Under the pieces are notes generated by a model, which saw only the letters and a list, made by a program, of their open reading frames with translations, searched no databases and was not told the origin of the DNA. Shown in pieces: positions 16,166 to 26,213 of a stretch of DNA of 64,000 nucleotides (the stretch's first letter is position 1; the number at the start of each line of letters is the position of its first letter). The stretch comes from Flammeovirgaceae bacterium (GTDB taxonomy: Bacteria; Bacteroidota; Bacteroidia; Cytophagales; Cyclobacteriaceae): NCBI GenBank assembly GCA_016709845.1, contig JADJMA010000002.1, positions 137,501 to 201,500 on the forward strand. The letters are read 5' to 3'. A program made the position numbers and the translations under genes.

Positions 16166-16756
16166 TCAGAAATCCAATTCTTTTTCAGAATCAACAATCA
16201 TAAAACCAATATTTTCAGGATCATCCAAAACAACGTCTGTCTTTTTTAAAACTCCTGCCTCCCAAACCAGGTAAATATCGCCAACAGAAAAAGCGGTAAA
16301 TAAAAATCCGAAAACGATCAAGCCAAGACTTCCAATGGTTTGGCCGATTAGCGTTGGGATAATACCTAAGATCGCACAGGGCGCTAACGTGCCAATCCAA
16401 AAAGGAATTCTTTTTAAAGGTTCCGCGCAATGTGTATAAAACACAAGTGGATTTTTTCTGATACCGAACCTAATAGATTTAAATCCCTTTTTACAAAAAA
16501 AAGCAAAGCATAAACCATGAATAAGCTCGTGCAGAACGATACCAAAAATAAATGCGACAACTAGAATGACGTACCCAACTAACATCTGTATAATAACAGA
16601 TTTAAAATTTTGCGAAAAAAAATGGCTTAAATTAAGCGCAAGTTCATGCCTCCAAAACGCGAAAAACAAAATACCGTTGACAAGTAATAGGACTATTGAA
16701 AGCCAAAAAGATAATTTCTTTAAGTCAATTATTTTGGGAGCTACCTTTCGAGACAT
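16166..16756 (-). CDS. DUF3267 family putative membrane metalloprotease
   Basis: A 196-residue protein with about four membrane helices (starts at about 17, 58, 118 and 140). HELIHG in the second helix (about residue 76) is the zinc-binding HExxH-type motif of DUF3267 proteins, and a second site may be provided by YTHCAEPLKRIPF. The frame is intact. No function is established for the family; a zincin fold and intramembrane proteolysis are predicted. It stands alone, 63 bases upstream of the Fic operator and 23 bases from the downstream kinase gene. Confidence 0.8.
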   Translation of the reverse strand: MSRKVAPKIIDLKKLSFWLSIVLLLVNGILFFAFWRHELALNLSHFFSQNFKSVIIQMLVGYVILVVAFIFGIVLHELIHGLCFAFFCKKGFKSIRFGIRKNPLVFYTHCAEPLKRIPFWIGTLAPCAILGIIPTLIGQTIGSLGLIVFGFLFTAFSVGDIYLVWEAGVLKKTDVVLDDPENIGFMIVDSEKELDF

Positions 16757-16778
16757 TGATAACCTAAAGATTGGTTAG

Positions 16779-17771
16779 CTACCCAATCAAATCACCTAAA
16801 ATTGCTTTCGCTTGATCGGGCTGCAGTCTTGGGCCGAATTGAGAAACCACGCGTGACGAGGCCAACGATGCTAACTTACCTGCCTCGGCATAACTATGGC
16901 CATGGGTAATGCCATACATAAACGCTCCCGAAAACATATCGCCTGCCCCATTGGTATCAATAGCCCGAACTTTATACGGTTCAATCTGAATAAAGGTATC
17001 ACCATCATAAATCAAAGCCCCCGTTGGCACCGAGGGTAATGGCAAATCGTTTGGCAATTTCTTTTAATTTTTCACGAGCTTCTGCAATTGAGTCCGTGCC
17101 CGTATAAATCATGGCTTCTTCTTCATTGCAAAAAGTAAGTCTACACTAGCGCCAACCACTTCTTCCATTTGCTTTGAAAAATATTTCACCATGCTGGGAT
17201 CAGAAAAGGTGAGAGCCGTAGAAACTTTATGTCGTTCGGCAATCCGTTTTGCTTCTTTCAATGCTTCTAACCCTTTGGGGCTGGCTACCAGATAACCTTC
17301 CAAATAAACAAAAGAGGAATTTTTAATGGCATCAGCATCCAAATGTTCCGGTGATAAGAAAGAACTCACGCCTAAAAAAGTATTCATCGTGCGCTCTGCA
17401 TCGGGGCTGGTCATTACCAAACACCGGCCGCTATGACCTTCGGGGCATTGATCGTGGGTAAGATTTGTATCCACTCCATTTCTTTTCAAATCCTTCAAAA
17501 AGAACTCGCCCAATTCATCCTTCGCCACCAGGCATGAGTAAAAACTCTTGCCTCCGAATTGATTTAAAGCAACTACTGTGTTGCCCGCTGAGCCACCCCC
17601 CGACATTTTACTACGCTTCATATCAATGGCTTTCATTAAATGAAGTTGTCTTTTTTCGTCCACCAAGGTCATTACACCCTTCTCAACTTCATTCTTCGTA
17701 AAGAAATCATGATCCACTTCGGTGATAATATCTACAATGGCATTGCCTATTCCGTAAACGTCATACTTCAT
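16779..17771 (-). CDS. PfkB-family sugar kinase, probably adenosine kinase (frameshift)
   Basis: A ribokinase-fold enzyme that probably phosphorylates adenosine to AMP in purine salvage. N-terminal MKYDVYGIGNAIVDI and KMSGGGSAGNTVVALNQFGG (PfkB signature 1), with the C-terminal DTNGAGDMFSGAFMYG (signature 2, catalytic Asp in GAGD) and RVVSQFGPRL. About 330 residues in total. The frame breaks between 17057 and 17115: the segment IYTGTDSIAEAREKLKEIAKRFA joins both parts. The start at 17771 is preferred over an upstream ATG (17792), because a -7 element (TACTTTTG, 17790-17797) overlaps the latter. Confidence 0.85.
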
Positions 17772-17789
17772 ACATCTAATTTTAGGTCG

Positions 17790-17797
17790 CAAAAGTA
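17790..17797 (-). promoter_or_regulatory. -7 promoter element of the adenosine kinase gene
   Basis: The minus strand reads TACTTTTG, a perfect TAnnTTTG. Transcription should start about 12 bases before the ATG at 17771. No strong TTG -33 element is visible. The element decides the start codon, since the longer reading frame would begin within it. Confidence 0.5.
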
Positions 17798-17900
17798 AAT
17801 AAAAGTGTTGGATGACGAATAGGTATTGCCGGATTCTTTAGTAAGATTGCGAATCTGTTATTATTGTGTTGAACAATCAACGATCTCTTACTTTAACACC

Positions 17901-19176
17901 ATGAAAAACCTGTTTCTCGTTTTACTTATTACTTTATCATTACCAACATTTTCACAATCCACCATCATCAAGTGTGGTAATCTAATCGATGGCAAATCGA
18001 ATCAACCATTAGGTAAAAAGCGATTGTGGTTGTAGGTAAATTGATAAAAGAGATTATTGATTGGGATAAAATACCCGCCTCGGCAACGGTGATTGATTTA
18101 TCGACAAAAACAGTAATGCCTGGCCTTATTGATTGCCATACCCATGTGCTACTGCAGGGTGACATTACAGCAGAAGAATATGATGTTCAACTGTTGAAAG
18201 AAAGTATTCCTTACCGAACACTACGTGCGAGTGCTGCTTGTAAGATTGCCCTCATGAATGGTTTTACCACCATTCGGGATGTAGAAACTGAAGGCGCGAT
18301 GTATGCCGATGTGGATTTAAAAAAAGCAATTAATAATGGTGTGATTTCTGGCCCACGCATGTATGTGGCTACACGCGGCATCAATACCTATGGTCATTAT
18401 AGTATCGGCAATGGTGAATATAGTTGGGAACTTCACATGCCAAAAGGAATTCAGGAAATTAATGGTGCCGATGAAGCGCGTAAGGCAGTGCGAGAGCAAA
18501 TCAGTTATGGTGCCGATTGGATTAAAATCTATGCCGATCGCAGCTACTATAAAAATCGGATGGTAGTTTTGGAAGCATCTCCAATTTCACACAAGAAGAA
18601 ATTTCTGCCGTTGCGGATGAAACGATAAAATCGAGAAAGATGCTTGCCGCACATGCGATGACTCCTGATGGAATACTCTATTCGTTGAAAGCTGGTGCAC
18701 GCTCTATTGAACATGGCACCGCTGCCAATGATGAGTGTCTTGATTTATTTGTCGCCAAAGGTGCGTTCTGGGTGCCAACGTTAACCGTACTCGATTATGT
18801 AGCTGAAGGAAGAGCAAAACTTGGTTCAACCAGTTACCTGGAAATGTTTCAAGGCGTGAAGCCGCAGTTTAGGAAGGCACTGCAGAAAGGGGTAAAGATT
18901 GCCTTTGGCACTGATGCCGGTGGGTTTGACTGGCAAAAAATACCGCAGGCCAGAGAGTTTTCTTTCTATGTAAATTATGGGATGACCCCCATGCAAGCCA
19001 TTCAATCGGCCACTACGGTTGCTGCTGATTTATTAGATAAACGTGGACAACTAGGAGAAATCTCTAAAGGAGCCTTTGCGGATATTATTGCCGTGGATGG
19101 CGATCCACTTCAAAAAATTGAGGTGATGGAGAAAGTTGTATTTGTAATGAAGGATGGTAAAGTAGAGAAACAATAA
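17901..19176 (+). CDS. Exported amidohydrolase, imidazolonepropionase-like (two frameshifts)
   Basis: A periplasmic metal-dependent hydrolase of the amidohydrolase superfamily (Xaa-Pro dipeptidase/imidazolonepropionase-like group). The signal peptide MKNLFLVLLITLSLPTFSQS is followed by MPGLIDCHTHVLLQGD (first HxH metal ligands), a carbamylated-Lys-type region YGADWIKIYADRSY, AAHAMTPDGILYSLKAGARSIEHG (further His ligands) and FGTDAGGFD (metal Asp). Breaks lie near 18020 (LGKK to KKAIVVV) and 18570 (LEASPNFTQEEISAVADETI). About 424 residues in total, normal for the group. Substrate unknown. It is followed tail-to-tail by the glycerophosphodiesterase gene, 4 bases away. Confidence 0.85.
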
Positions 19177-19180
19177 AAAA

Positions 19181-20098
19181 CTATTTCTTTCCTTTCGTTT
19201 GAATATTTAACGTACGCTTAAATTTTGCTGCGCGATCCGGATAATCGGTAATGAACCCATCAACGTTCATTCCCTTTAATGATAACATATCACTGGGCTC
19301 GTCCACCGTCCAGGGTATAACGCGAATTTTCATTTCATGAAGCCAGGTTACATCCTCCTTATTGATTAATTTATAATATGGACTGTAGATAGAGGGTGTA
19401 AACCCAAGATCATCCAGATTTTCTTCTATAGACTTCTTGTTTTCGACCAGCATGGATAACCGTACTTCAGGATATTTTTCGTGCCAATATTTCAATACTC
19501 TAAAATCAAAGGATTGAATTACTACGCGGTCCAAAGGCAAATATTGATCAATCAGCGTATATACCAAATCAGAAAAGACCTGCGGTGTGGGGTGAAACTT
19601 ATTGTCGTCTTCGGGCAAAGCCTTAATCTCTATATTATAGTCAACCTCATAACGGGTATAACTTTTAATATGATTTTCTATCGCTACAATAACATCACTC
19701 AATAATGGTTTTGATGTACTCATTTTTTGTTGTTGAGGAAACTGATCATTTCCCTTCGACCCACAATCCCACAGTTTTACCTGATTGTAAGTCATTTTAT
19801 AAATATTATACTTACGGTCATCTTTACCGGTAAAAGCAGAGCCATCTGGGTTTGTACAGATCGAAGCCGACATCCACGGCTCGTGCGACACCACCACTTT
19901 TTTATCTTTGGTAACGGCTAAATCAAGCTCAATGGTTGTTACTCCGGAATCCAACGCAAGTAAAAAAGCCGGAATGGTATTTTCAGGCATCAACCCGCGT
20001 GCTCCGCGGTGGCCTTGAATATCAAACTTTGGAATGTAGGATTGCGCTGGCACCTTGAAAATGCAACTCGTCAATACGAGAATTAGAATCCACTTCAT
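19181..20098 (-). CDS. Glycerophosphodiester phosphodiesterase lipoprotein
   Basis: Hydrolyses glycerophosphodiesters to glycerol-3-phosphate and an alcohol, probably at the cell envelope. GDPD hallmarks: QGHRGARGLMPENTIPAF (catalytic His, metal Glu), TTIELDLAVTKDKKVVVSHEPWM (Glu/Asp and second catalytic His) and VDGFITDYPD near the end. The start at 20098 gives MKWILILVLTSCIFKVPAQS with the lipobox LTSC, so the protein is probably lipid-anchored; the longer frame to 20173 lacks a signal. About 305 residues, intact. Confidence 0.9.
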   Translation of the reverse strand: MKWILILVLTSCIFKVPAQSYIPKFDIQGHRGARGLMPENTIPAFLLALDSGVTTIELDLAVTKDKKVVVSHEPWMSASICTNPDGSAFTGKDDRKYNIYKMTYNQVKLWDCGSKGNDQFPQQQKMSTSKPLLSDVIVAIENHIKSYTRYEVDYNIEIKALPEDDNKFHPTPQVFSDLVYTLIDQYLPLDRVVIQSFDFRVLKYWHEKYPEVRLSMLVENKKSIEENLDDLGFTPSIYSPYYKLINKEDVTWLHEMKIRVIPWTVDEPSDMLSLKGMNVDGFITDYPDRAAKFKRTLNIQTKGKK

Positions 20099-20199
20099 AT
20101 GTTGTAAAGTTACTGGATTCTGGATACCAGATTGAAGCATCTTATCCAAAAGTCTTGACAAACCTTCCAGCATACTAATTATAAGTGACCTGTGGCTAG

Positions 20200-23022
20200 T
20201 TACTCTTGAATAATCATGCGCATGCCACCACCCCCTCTTCGGTTACCACCACCCATGGGGTTAAGGTGCTTGTTCAAAGCATAGGTGAAACTAACCATAT
20301 AGAATCGGCCAAGATTGTTTGTGGTTTGCTGTTGGATATAGTTTTCTCCTGAACTTTGACTTACACTATTACTTTGATCCAATACGTTGTTCACTTTAAA
20401 CTTCAATTCACCCGCTTTGTTATTTAGAATAAAGCGCGAGATCGAAATATCTAAAAACGGAATCTCCTGACTGAAGTCGTTCGTCTTGCTCGTATAAATC
20501 AAGTACTCATAACTTGTATTGAATGAATATTTTTTAAGAAAACTCAAATTGATTTCTGCTTTATAAGTTTGATTAAAATATTGCTGATCTGGAGTGCTGA
20601 AATCGTATTTAGTTTCTTGCTGGCTTAAGTTTGCACTTAAGTCCAGAATGAGAAACTCTTTATAGGTAAAATTATAGCGGCTATTTCCTCCCAGGGTTCG
20701 ACTGCGTGCATTATTATTTTGCGTATCTAATACTGCAATCGTTTCGGATAAGGTGGCAGAAGGTCCAAAATTGAAACGGCTGTTTAACTTCTTTATCGGG
20801 AAGCCTAAATTAAAATTAGCCCGAAGGCTCTTCGAATAATCAACATTAACAGGCATTGTTAAACGTTGCCCATTAGCAAATGATTGTGAATTTACAATTG
20901 CATTTTTTGCGTAAGATGCATTAATAAAGGCAAAGAAATTAATAAACCGGGCTGGGTTGAAGGAAGTAAAATTGGTATTTAGCCGGTGTGCATAAGCCGG
21001 CTGAAGTGCGGGATTACCTACGTATAAATTCAGCGGGTCGCTATTATCTACCACTGGCTGTAGTTGCTGTATCGTTGGCTCTTGCATAGAAGTTTCATAA
21101 TCAATACGCAAATGTTTAGTGCTTGAAAAATCATAATTAAAATGAGTAGAAGGAAGTAAATTTTGAAACGTGCGATCAATTTTTACATCACGCGAAATCA
21201 AATCACCTTTCAGCGAAGTCATCTGATAACTGGCTCCAGCGGTGAGACTGAATTTCTCGCGATTTATCTTGAAGTTAAGACCCGGGCGATTGTAAATGTA
21301 ATTACTGATGTACTTGTTACTTAATTGTGTATTGAAAATTGGTGTTCCACTGCCCACATCATACACTTCGCGATCGACATCATTTCTATTGGTTTGAAAA
21401 TTGTAATTGGCTTCCAGATATTTTCTGCCGCCCAGCGGTTCTGTATATGAAACGGTGGCTCCATAGGACTGATTGTTTGTGGCCTGCGTATTGGTTTGCT
21501 CTACCAGTTGCTCTCCGGGTGTGCTCTGATACTTATTTGTCGATTGCTGATCTCCATCACTATCGGTGGTGCTAATACCAGCGGTAAGATTGGTTGATAT
21601 ACTCCGTCCCTTTTTTTCAAATCGATGCCGCCACAATAAACTGCTGTTTAAACTAAGAGCCTCCTGATCAGTCTCCGTATTACGGATACTTTGATTCAGC
21701 AGGCTACTATCGCTTAAGTTTCTCGTTTCACCTACGCTTGAAGTTCGTTGATTAGAAACTGAATAGTTTGCATTTGCCGTAGCTTTAATGGTATTGGCCG
21801 AATCTATATTATGATCTAACATCAACGTGCCCTTATGGTTGTCGCTCTTGCTGAATTGTTTACTTAGCTGATTCAGTTCGTTACTCTTATCAACCCCTGG
21901 TTGGCTGGGATCTTCCGGTAAAAAATTGATCCGGTTCAAATCAGTATTTACATTTCTATCCAAGTGATTGTAGAAATAACTTGACGTGAGTTTTGTGTCT
22001 TTGTTTAAGTCGCGATTGAAGTTAAGGCCTCCGGCATAGTTTGTCATAATACCACTTTGCCTGCCACCAAAGTTTACGCTGGGTCCACTACTATTTCCGC
22101 TCCCTGAATTAATATTAATATTAACTCCACCACCACCCAACATAGCTTGGGTTCCGCCCGAAAAATTCATGAAATCACCAATTGAAAATCCCTGTTCGTT
22201 AATATTGTTACCCATTCCTAAAAAAGAAAGTTGCTTGCCCTTAGAAAATTGATTTACGCTGGCTGTTGCCTGAAAGCGATTATCTGATCCATAGCCACCC
22301 ATTAAATTTCCAAAAGCGCCTTTGCGTTTTTCTTCTTTCAATTCAAGATTGATTGTCTTTTCACGCTGACCATCGTCAATACCCGTAAACTGAGCCTGAT
22401 CTGATTTACGATCAAACACCTGTACTTTTTCAATGGCGTCTGCAGGTAAATTTCGTGTGGCCAATTTCGGATCGCGACCAAAAAATTCGCGACCATCGAC
22501 CGTAACCCGTTGCACTTGCTCGCCATGAGCGCTCACTGTACCGTCTGTTTGTACTTCCATGCCCGGCATTACTTTTAATAAATCTTCAACTGTGGCATTA
22601 GTTTTAGTTTTGAAAGAGCCCGCATTAAATTCTATTGTATCTTTTTTTACCGTTACGGGATTTTTTTCACCCATGATTACAACACCTTCTAATTCTTTGG
22701 TAAGGTATTCCATTTTTATTCTGCCAAGATCCAGTATCGGATCCACCGTGGTCGCAATGCGCTTTAAGTAGGGGGCAAATCCGACAAAGGTAATTTTGAG
22801 AAGGTACTCCCCTTTGTTTACATTTTTGATTTCAAAAATTCCTTTCGCATCGGTTACGCCAAAATTGACGAGTGATGAATCCTTTAGGCTTAAGATCATT
22901 ACCGTGGAAGAGGGTAGCGGGCTAGCCAACGTATCTGTAACCTGACCTTTAATGATTGCCTTTTGGGCAAACGTGGTGAGTGAGGCGAATACGAGAAGTG
23001 TCGCGTAGTAGAATTTTTGCAT
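20200..23022 (-). CDS. Outer-membrane beta-barrel protein with carboxypeptidase-regulatory-like N-domain
   Basis: A 940-residue outer-membrane protein of the TonB-dependent-receptor-like type found in Bacteroidota. Signal peptide MQKFYYATLLVFASLTTFAQ, then a CarboxypepD_reg-like domain (KAIIKGQVTDTLASPLPSS..., about 20-110), a plug-like region (ATVEDLLKVMPGMEVQTDGTV... about 145-215) and an outer-membrane barrel with Asn/Ser/Gly-rich loops (GGGGVNININSGSGNSSGP). The C-terminus is Gly/Arg-rich (GGGNRRGGGGMRMIIQE). No frameshift. It follows the GLPGLI gene by 30 bases in the same operon, a recurring Bacteroidota pairing, and both are divergent from a two-component system. Confidence 0.9.
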   Translation of the reverse strand: MQKFYYATLLVFASLTTFAQKAIIKGQVTDTLASPLPSSTVMILSLKDSSLVNFGVTDAKGIFEIKNVNKGEYLLKITFVGFAPYLKRIATTVDPILDLGRIKMEYLTKELEGVVIMGEKNPVTVKKDTIEFNAGSFKTKTNATVEDLLKVMPGMEVQTDGTVSAHGEQVQRVTVDGREFFGRDPKLATRNLPADAIEKVQVFDRKSDQAQFTGIDDGQREKTINLELKEEKRKGAFGNLMGGYGSDNRFQATASVNQFSKGKQLSFLGMGNNINEQGFSIGDFMNFSGGTQAMLGGGGVNININSGSGNSSGPSVNFGGRQSGIMTNYAGGLNFNRDLNKDTKLTSSYFYNHLDRNVNTDLNRINFLPEDPSQPGVDKSNELNQLSKQFSKSDNHKGTLMLDHNIDSANTIKATANANYSVSNQRTSSVGETRNLSDSSLLNQSIRNTETDQEALSLNSSLLWRHRFEKKGRSISTNLTAGISTTDSDGDQQSTNKYQSTPGEQLVEQTNTQATNNQSYGATVSYTEPLGGRKYLEANYNFQTNRNDVDREVYDVGSGTPIFNTQLSNKYISNYIYNRPGLNFKINREKFSLTAGASYQMTSLKGDLISRDVKIDRTFQNLLPSTHFNYDFSSTKHLRIDYETSMQEPTIQQLQPVVDNSDPLNLYVGNPALQPAYAHRLNTNFTSFNPARFINFFAFINASYAKNAIVNSQSFANGQRLTMPVNVDYSKSLRANFNLGFPIKKLNSRFNFGPSATLSETIAVLDTQNNNARSRTLGGNSRYNFTYKEFLILDLSANLSQQETKYDFSTPDQQYFNQTYKAEINLSFLKKYSFNTSYEYLIYTSKTNDFSQEIPFLDISISRFILNNKAGELKFKVNNVLDQSNSVSQSSGENYIQQQTTNNLGRFYMVSFTYALNKHLNPMGGGNRRGGGGMRMIIQE

Positions 23023-23052
23023 GTTCGTTTTTTAATGAATGAGGCTTGACCC

Positions 23053-23859
23053 TTAATTCCTAATGATCATTCCCGCACGGCCACCCATCTGCTTCATTTG
23101 CTCATCCACCATTTTACGAAATTCCGCTTGTGTTATCTTAGTGCCACTGCTTGGTGCTTTCAAGTCATTCTTTTTCAACTCTTTTAACTCAATAGTTTTT
23201 GCCAGTATTACCCGTTCACCATTATTAATATCTACAGCAAGCACGGCACCCGGCAATGTATTGTATCGATCCGGGCCAAGAAAAGGTCGTATTTTATTTG
23301 TGTACCATGCTGTTATCTCGGAAGTTCTGATGGTGGGTTCAGCCGGTTCCGGTCCTCTGGAAATTCTGATTGTATCTGTTTTAGAATAGTAGGCCATATT
23401 GCACGAATACTCCCCAATCATTTTAGTTTCTGTTCCAAACTTCAAGGGTGACATAGCGATTGAATCTTCGATGAGATAATTCTTTCCCATAAAATCCTGT
23501 TTGGAAATAACTTTGCCCGTATTCTGATCCATATAAATTTCCGCATTCGGCATTCTGAAATTCATTCTCATTCCACCACCCCCACCCCCAGGTGGGCTAA
23601 ACTGCTCTTCTTCATCTTCAATCACAGGCTTGTAGAGCGACTCTGAATCATTAAAAAATAGTTGCTGCTTGGTCGTGCGAAACTCAGGCACCATGGATTT
23701 CATCCCTTCGCGGTCGGCCGGAATGTTTCGGTGTAAATTTACTTTCACCTCGTAGGTAATAACTCCTGTTGTTTGACCAAATACGATATTGGCTGCCGCA
23801 ATCGATACGAGCACCCCGACAAGCAAAATCAATTTTTTCATATAGGATGGAATTTTCAT
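23053..23859 (-). CDS. GLPGLI family protein
   Basis: An exported protein of about 268 residues. The signal sequence MKKLILLVGVLVSIAAANIVFG is preceded by a short MKIPSY extension. The family's namesake motif appears as the variant RYNTLPGAVLAVDI around residue 214, and a Gly-rich linker (PPGGGGGGMRMNF) lies mid-protein. GLPGLI proteins are Bacteroidota-specific with unknown function, commonly encoded beside outer-membrane barrel proteins as here. The start at 23859 is chosen because a perfect -7 box (23874-23881) lies just upstream and inside the longer frame. Confidence 0.85.
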   Translation of the reverse strand: MKIPSYMKKLILLVGVLVSIAAANIVFGQTTGVITYEVKVNLHRNIPADREGMKSMVPEFRTTKQQLFFNDSESLYKPVIEDEEEQFSPPGGGGGGMRMNFRMPNAEIYMDQNTGKVISKQDFMGKNYLIEDSIAMSPLKFGTETKMIGEYSCNMAYYSKTDTIRISRGPEPAEPTIRTSEITAWYTNKIRPFLGPDRYNTLPGAVLAVDINNGERVILAKTIELKELKKNDLKAPSSGTKITQAEFRKMVDEQMKQMGGRAGMIIRN

Positions 23860-23873
23860 AGTTAACTGATGAG

Positions 23874-23881
23874 CAAATGTA
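23874..23881 (-). promoter_or_regulatory. -7 element for the GLPGLI/outer-membrane barrel operon
   Basis: The minus strand reads TACATTTG, a perfect TAnnTTTG, 15 bases upstream of the ATG at 23859. No good -33 TTG stands at the normal distance, which suggests that an activator, possibly the adjacent response regulator, is needed. Confidence 0.5.
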
Positions 23882-23942
23882 CAGGTTGAGAGGTGTTCCA
23901 TCGGTTAAAAGTTTTGAAAGCAAGGTTAATTAAGGTTAAAAT

Positions 23943-23975
23943 TTGTGAGGTTGGTGGTATATCCCTGTACTTTTG
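23943..23975 (+). promoter_or_regulatory. Promoter of the sensor kinase/regulator operon
   Basis: TTG at 23943-23945, 22 bases, then TACTTTTG at 23968-23975, a perfect -7 box. Transcription would begin about 3 bases before the ATG at 23985, giving an almost leaderless message. Confidence 0.5.
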
Positions 23976-23984
23976 ACCTAACAA

Positions 23985-25475
23985 ATGAAAATTCAAAAAA
24001 ACACTATAGCGCTTGCCTTAATAATCAGCAGCATCATTTTATTGATGGCGCTACAGATTTTTTGGATTACAAACTCTTACGAAAAGGCTTACTTCGATTT
24101 AAGGAGAGAAACCAACGGACTGTTTCGATCTACTATTATGGCTCTTCGCGATTCGATGTTGCTAAAAAGCTTTGAACAAATGCCTGGCGACAGCTTGCAT
24201 GAACCTCAGTTTACATTTACTTCACGATTAGATACCTCAAAAAATATAAAGTCCAGAGCCCGGACGAATCAAAGTGTTTCTCAAATCCAAGTATTCATTT
24301 CGGCTGATGGTAAGAAAGATTCCATTCAAACTATTCTCAGGCCTTTATCCAAACAAATGCACGATGGAAAAATCAGAGGCGGTAATTTTCTTTTTAGAAT
24401 GAATTCCGATTCCTTATCGGAAGACAGCATCCGGCATCAATTTGCAAGAGCTCTCGAAATTGCCGGGGTACCCGTTCGATTTGAAATTAAACATTCCTCC
24501 TTTATACCAACTCCTTTCCCCGTAGGAAAAAAAGGGAGTGGCACGCTGTTTCAATCTCCACCCGATGATAGGATTGACGATCAATTTGAACCGCATGCAT
24601 TTTCTAATAAAATGTATTCAGACTGGATCCGTTTCGATCCCGTTCATCGATACGCAGTGATGCTATCTGATTTTCGACCGTTGTTAATTATGGAGATTGC
24701 ACCTCAGATTTTATTTTCCATCTTCTTAACCATTTTAACTTCAGCCGCGTTTGTCATCATGTACCGGAGCGTTCGCGCTCAACAGCGATTGATGGAATTA
24801 AAAAATGATTTCATCAGCAACATTACGCACGAATTAAAAACTCCAGTCACTACCGTGGGTGTTGCCCTTGAAGCCCTCAAAAGTTTTAAGGGGTTGGATA
24901 ATCCTGCCTTGACAGAAGAGTATCTTGAAATTGCGCAAAATGAATTGAATCGATTAAACATACTCACCGATAAAATTTTAAAAACTTCCAGTTTCGAAAA
25001 CAACGGTGTTGAGTATGATGCCGAACCCGTTGAGTTAGACAAACTCGTAGAACAAGTTTTAGGATCCATGAAACTTGTATTTGAAAAGCAACACGCTAAA
25101 ATTACTTTCACCAAAGAAGGTAGTGAGTTTCATTTGATGGGCAGCACTGTTCACCTGACCAGTGTAGTTTACAACTTACTCGATAATGCATTGAAGTATA
25201 GCCGTGAAATTCCAGCGATACAGGTACGCTTGGTCTCAACAGCTGATAAGCTAATCCTTACCGTCAAAGATCACGGAATTGGAATCTCGCACGAGTACAA
25301 AAAGAAAGTGTTCGAGAAGTTTTTTAGAGTTCCTACTGGAGATGTACACAATATAAAAGGCTATGGCTTAGGTTTAAGCTATGTAGAAAGCGTAGTGAAG
25401 AGTCATAAAGGCTATATTGCGGTGGAGAGTGAAGTGGGAAAGGGAAGTGTATTCACTGTTACACTGCCTAAGTAG
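23985..25475 (+). CDS. Membrane sensor histidine kinase (OmpR-partner type)
   Basis: A 496-residue sensor kinase. Two membrane helices (about 8-30 and 230-252) flank a periplasmic sensor region of about 200 residues with no recognised domain. The cytoplasmic part shows the H-box NITHELKTPVTTVGV (His near 283), N-box NLLDNALKYS, G1 DHGIGIS, F-box FEKFFRVPTG and G2 GYGLGLSYVES. Intact. The response regulator starts 6 bases after its stop codon. It is divergent from the GLPGLI/barrel operon, whose expression it may control through its partner. Confidence 0.93.
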   Translation: MKIQKNTIALALIISSIILLMALQIFWITNSYEKAYFDLRRETNGLFRSTIMALRDSMLLKSFEQMPGDSLHEPQFTFTSRLDTSKNIKSRARTNQSVSQIQVFISADGKKDSIQTILRPLSKQMHDGKIRGGNFLFRMNSDSLSEDSIRHQFARALEIAGVPVRFEIKHSSFIPTPFPVGKKGSGTLFQSPPDDRIDDQFEPHAFSNKMYSDWIRFDPVHRYAVMLSDFRPLLIMEIAPQILFSIFLTILTSAAFVIMYRSVRAQQRLMELKNDFISNITHELKTPVTTVGVALEALKSFKGLDNPALTEEYLEIAQNELNRLNILTDKILKTSSFENNGVEYDAEPVELDKLVEQVLGSMKLVFEKQHAKITFTKEGSEFHLMGSTVHLTSVVYNLLDNALKYSREIPAIQVRLVSTADKLILTVKDHGIGISHEYKKKVFEKFFRVPTGDVHNIKGYGLGLSYVESVVKSHKGYIAVESEVGKGSVFTVTLPK

Positions 25476-25481
25476 AAAGCA

Positions 25482-26173
25482 ATGAGCAAAACGAAAATAC
25501 TTTATGTAGAAGATGAACCCTTTCTGGGTCGGATTGTGAAAGAGAGTTTGGAGGTGCGTGATTTTGAAGTACGCATGGTAACCGATGGGAAGTTAGTGCA
25601 AAACGTATTTGAAGAATTGAATCCTGATATCTGCGTGCTTGATGTCATGCTTCCCAATAAAGATGGCTATTCCATTGCACAAAGTATTCGCAAAGTAAAT
25701 GCAACTATCCCCATCATTTTTGTAACAGCCAAAACGCAAACCGAAGATCTCATTAAAGGCTTTGAAGTAGGCGGAAATGACTACTTGCGCAAGCCTTTCA
25801 GCATGGAGGAGCTCATTGTGCGGGTAAATAATCTTTTACACCTCACGCAAAAATTATCATTCATCTCCAAAAGAATCCATTGCTGATAGGAAAATTTGAA
25901 TTTGCGGCTCAGCGTTATGAGTTGCGAAAAGACGGCAAGGCAAAAAAACTTTCGCATCGCGAAGCCGTGCTCTTGCAAATATTAGCTGAAAATCAAAATG
26001 CTAACATCGATCGCAAAACCATGCTGTTGCGCGTATGGGGCGATGATTCATTTTTCAATTCACGGAATTTGGATGTGTACATTACTAAACTGCGTGATTA
26101 TTTGAAGGGTGATTCATCTATTGAGATTATCACGATCAAAGGCGTTGGCTATCATTTTGCTGTGGGTAATTAA
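25482..26173 (+). CDS. OmpR-family response regulator (one frameshift)
   Basis: About 230 residues: a receiver domain with EDEP, phosphoacceptor Asp in ICVLDVMLPNKDG (near 53), TAK and RKPF, followed by a winged-helix DNA-binding domain (KKLSHREAVLLQILAENQN, RVWGDDSFFNSRNLDVYITKLR, IKGVGYHF). A base is missing near 25870, between the domains; restoring it gives ISKESIPLLIGKFEF-type continuity. Cotranscribed with the kinase. Confidence 0.9.
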
Positions 26174-26213
26174 ATGAAAGTAGTTAGATTTGTTTGGTAA
26201 CCCACTAAACACA

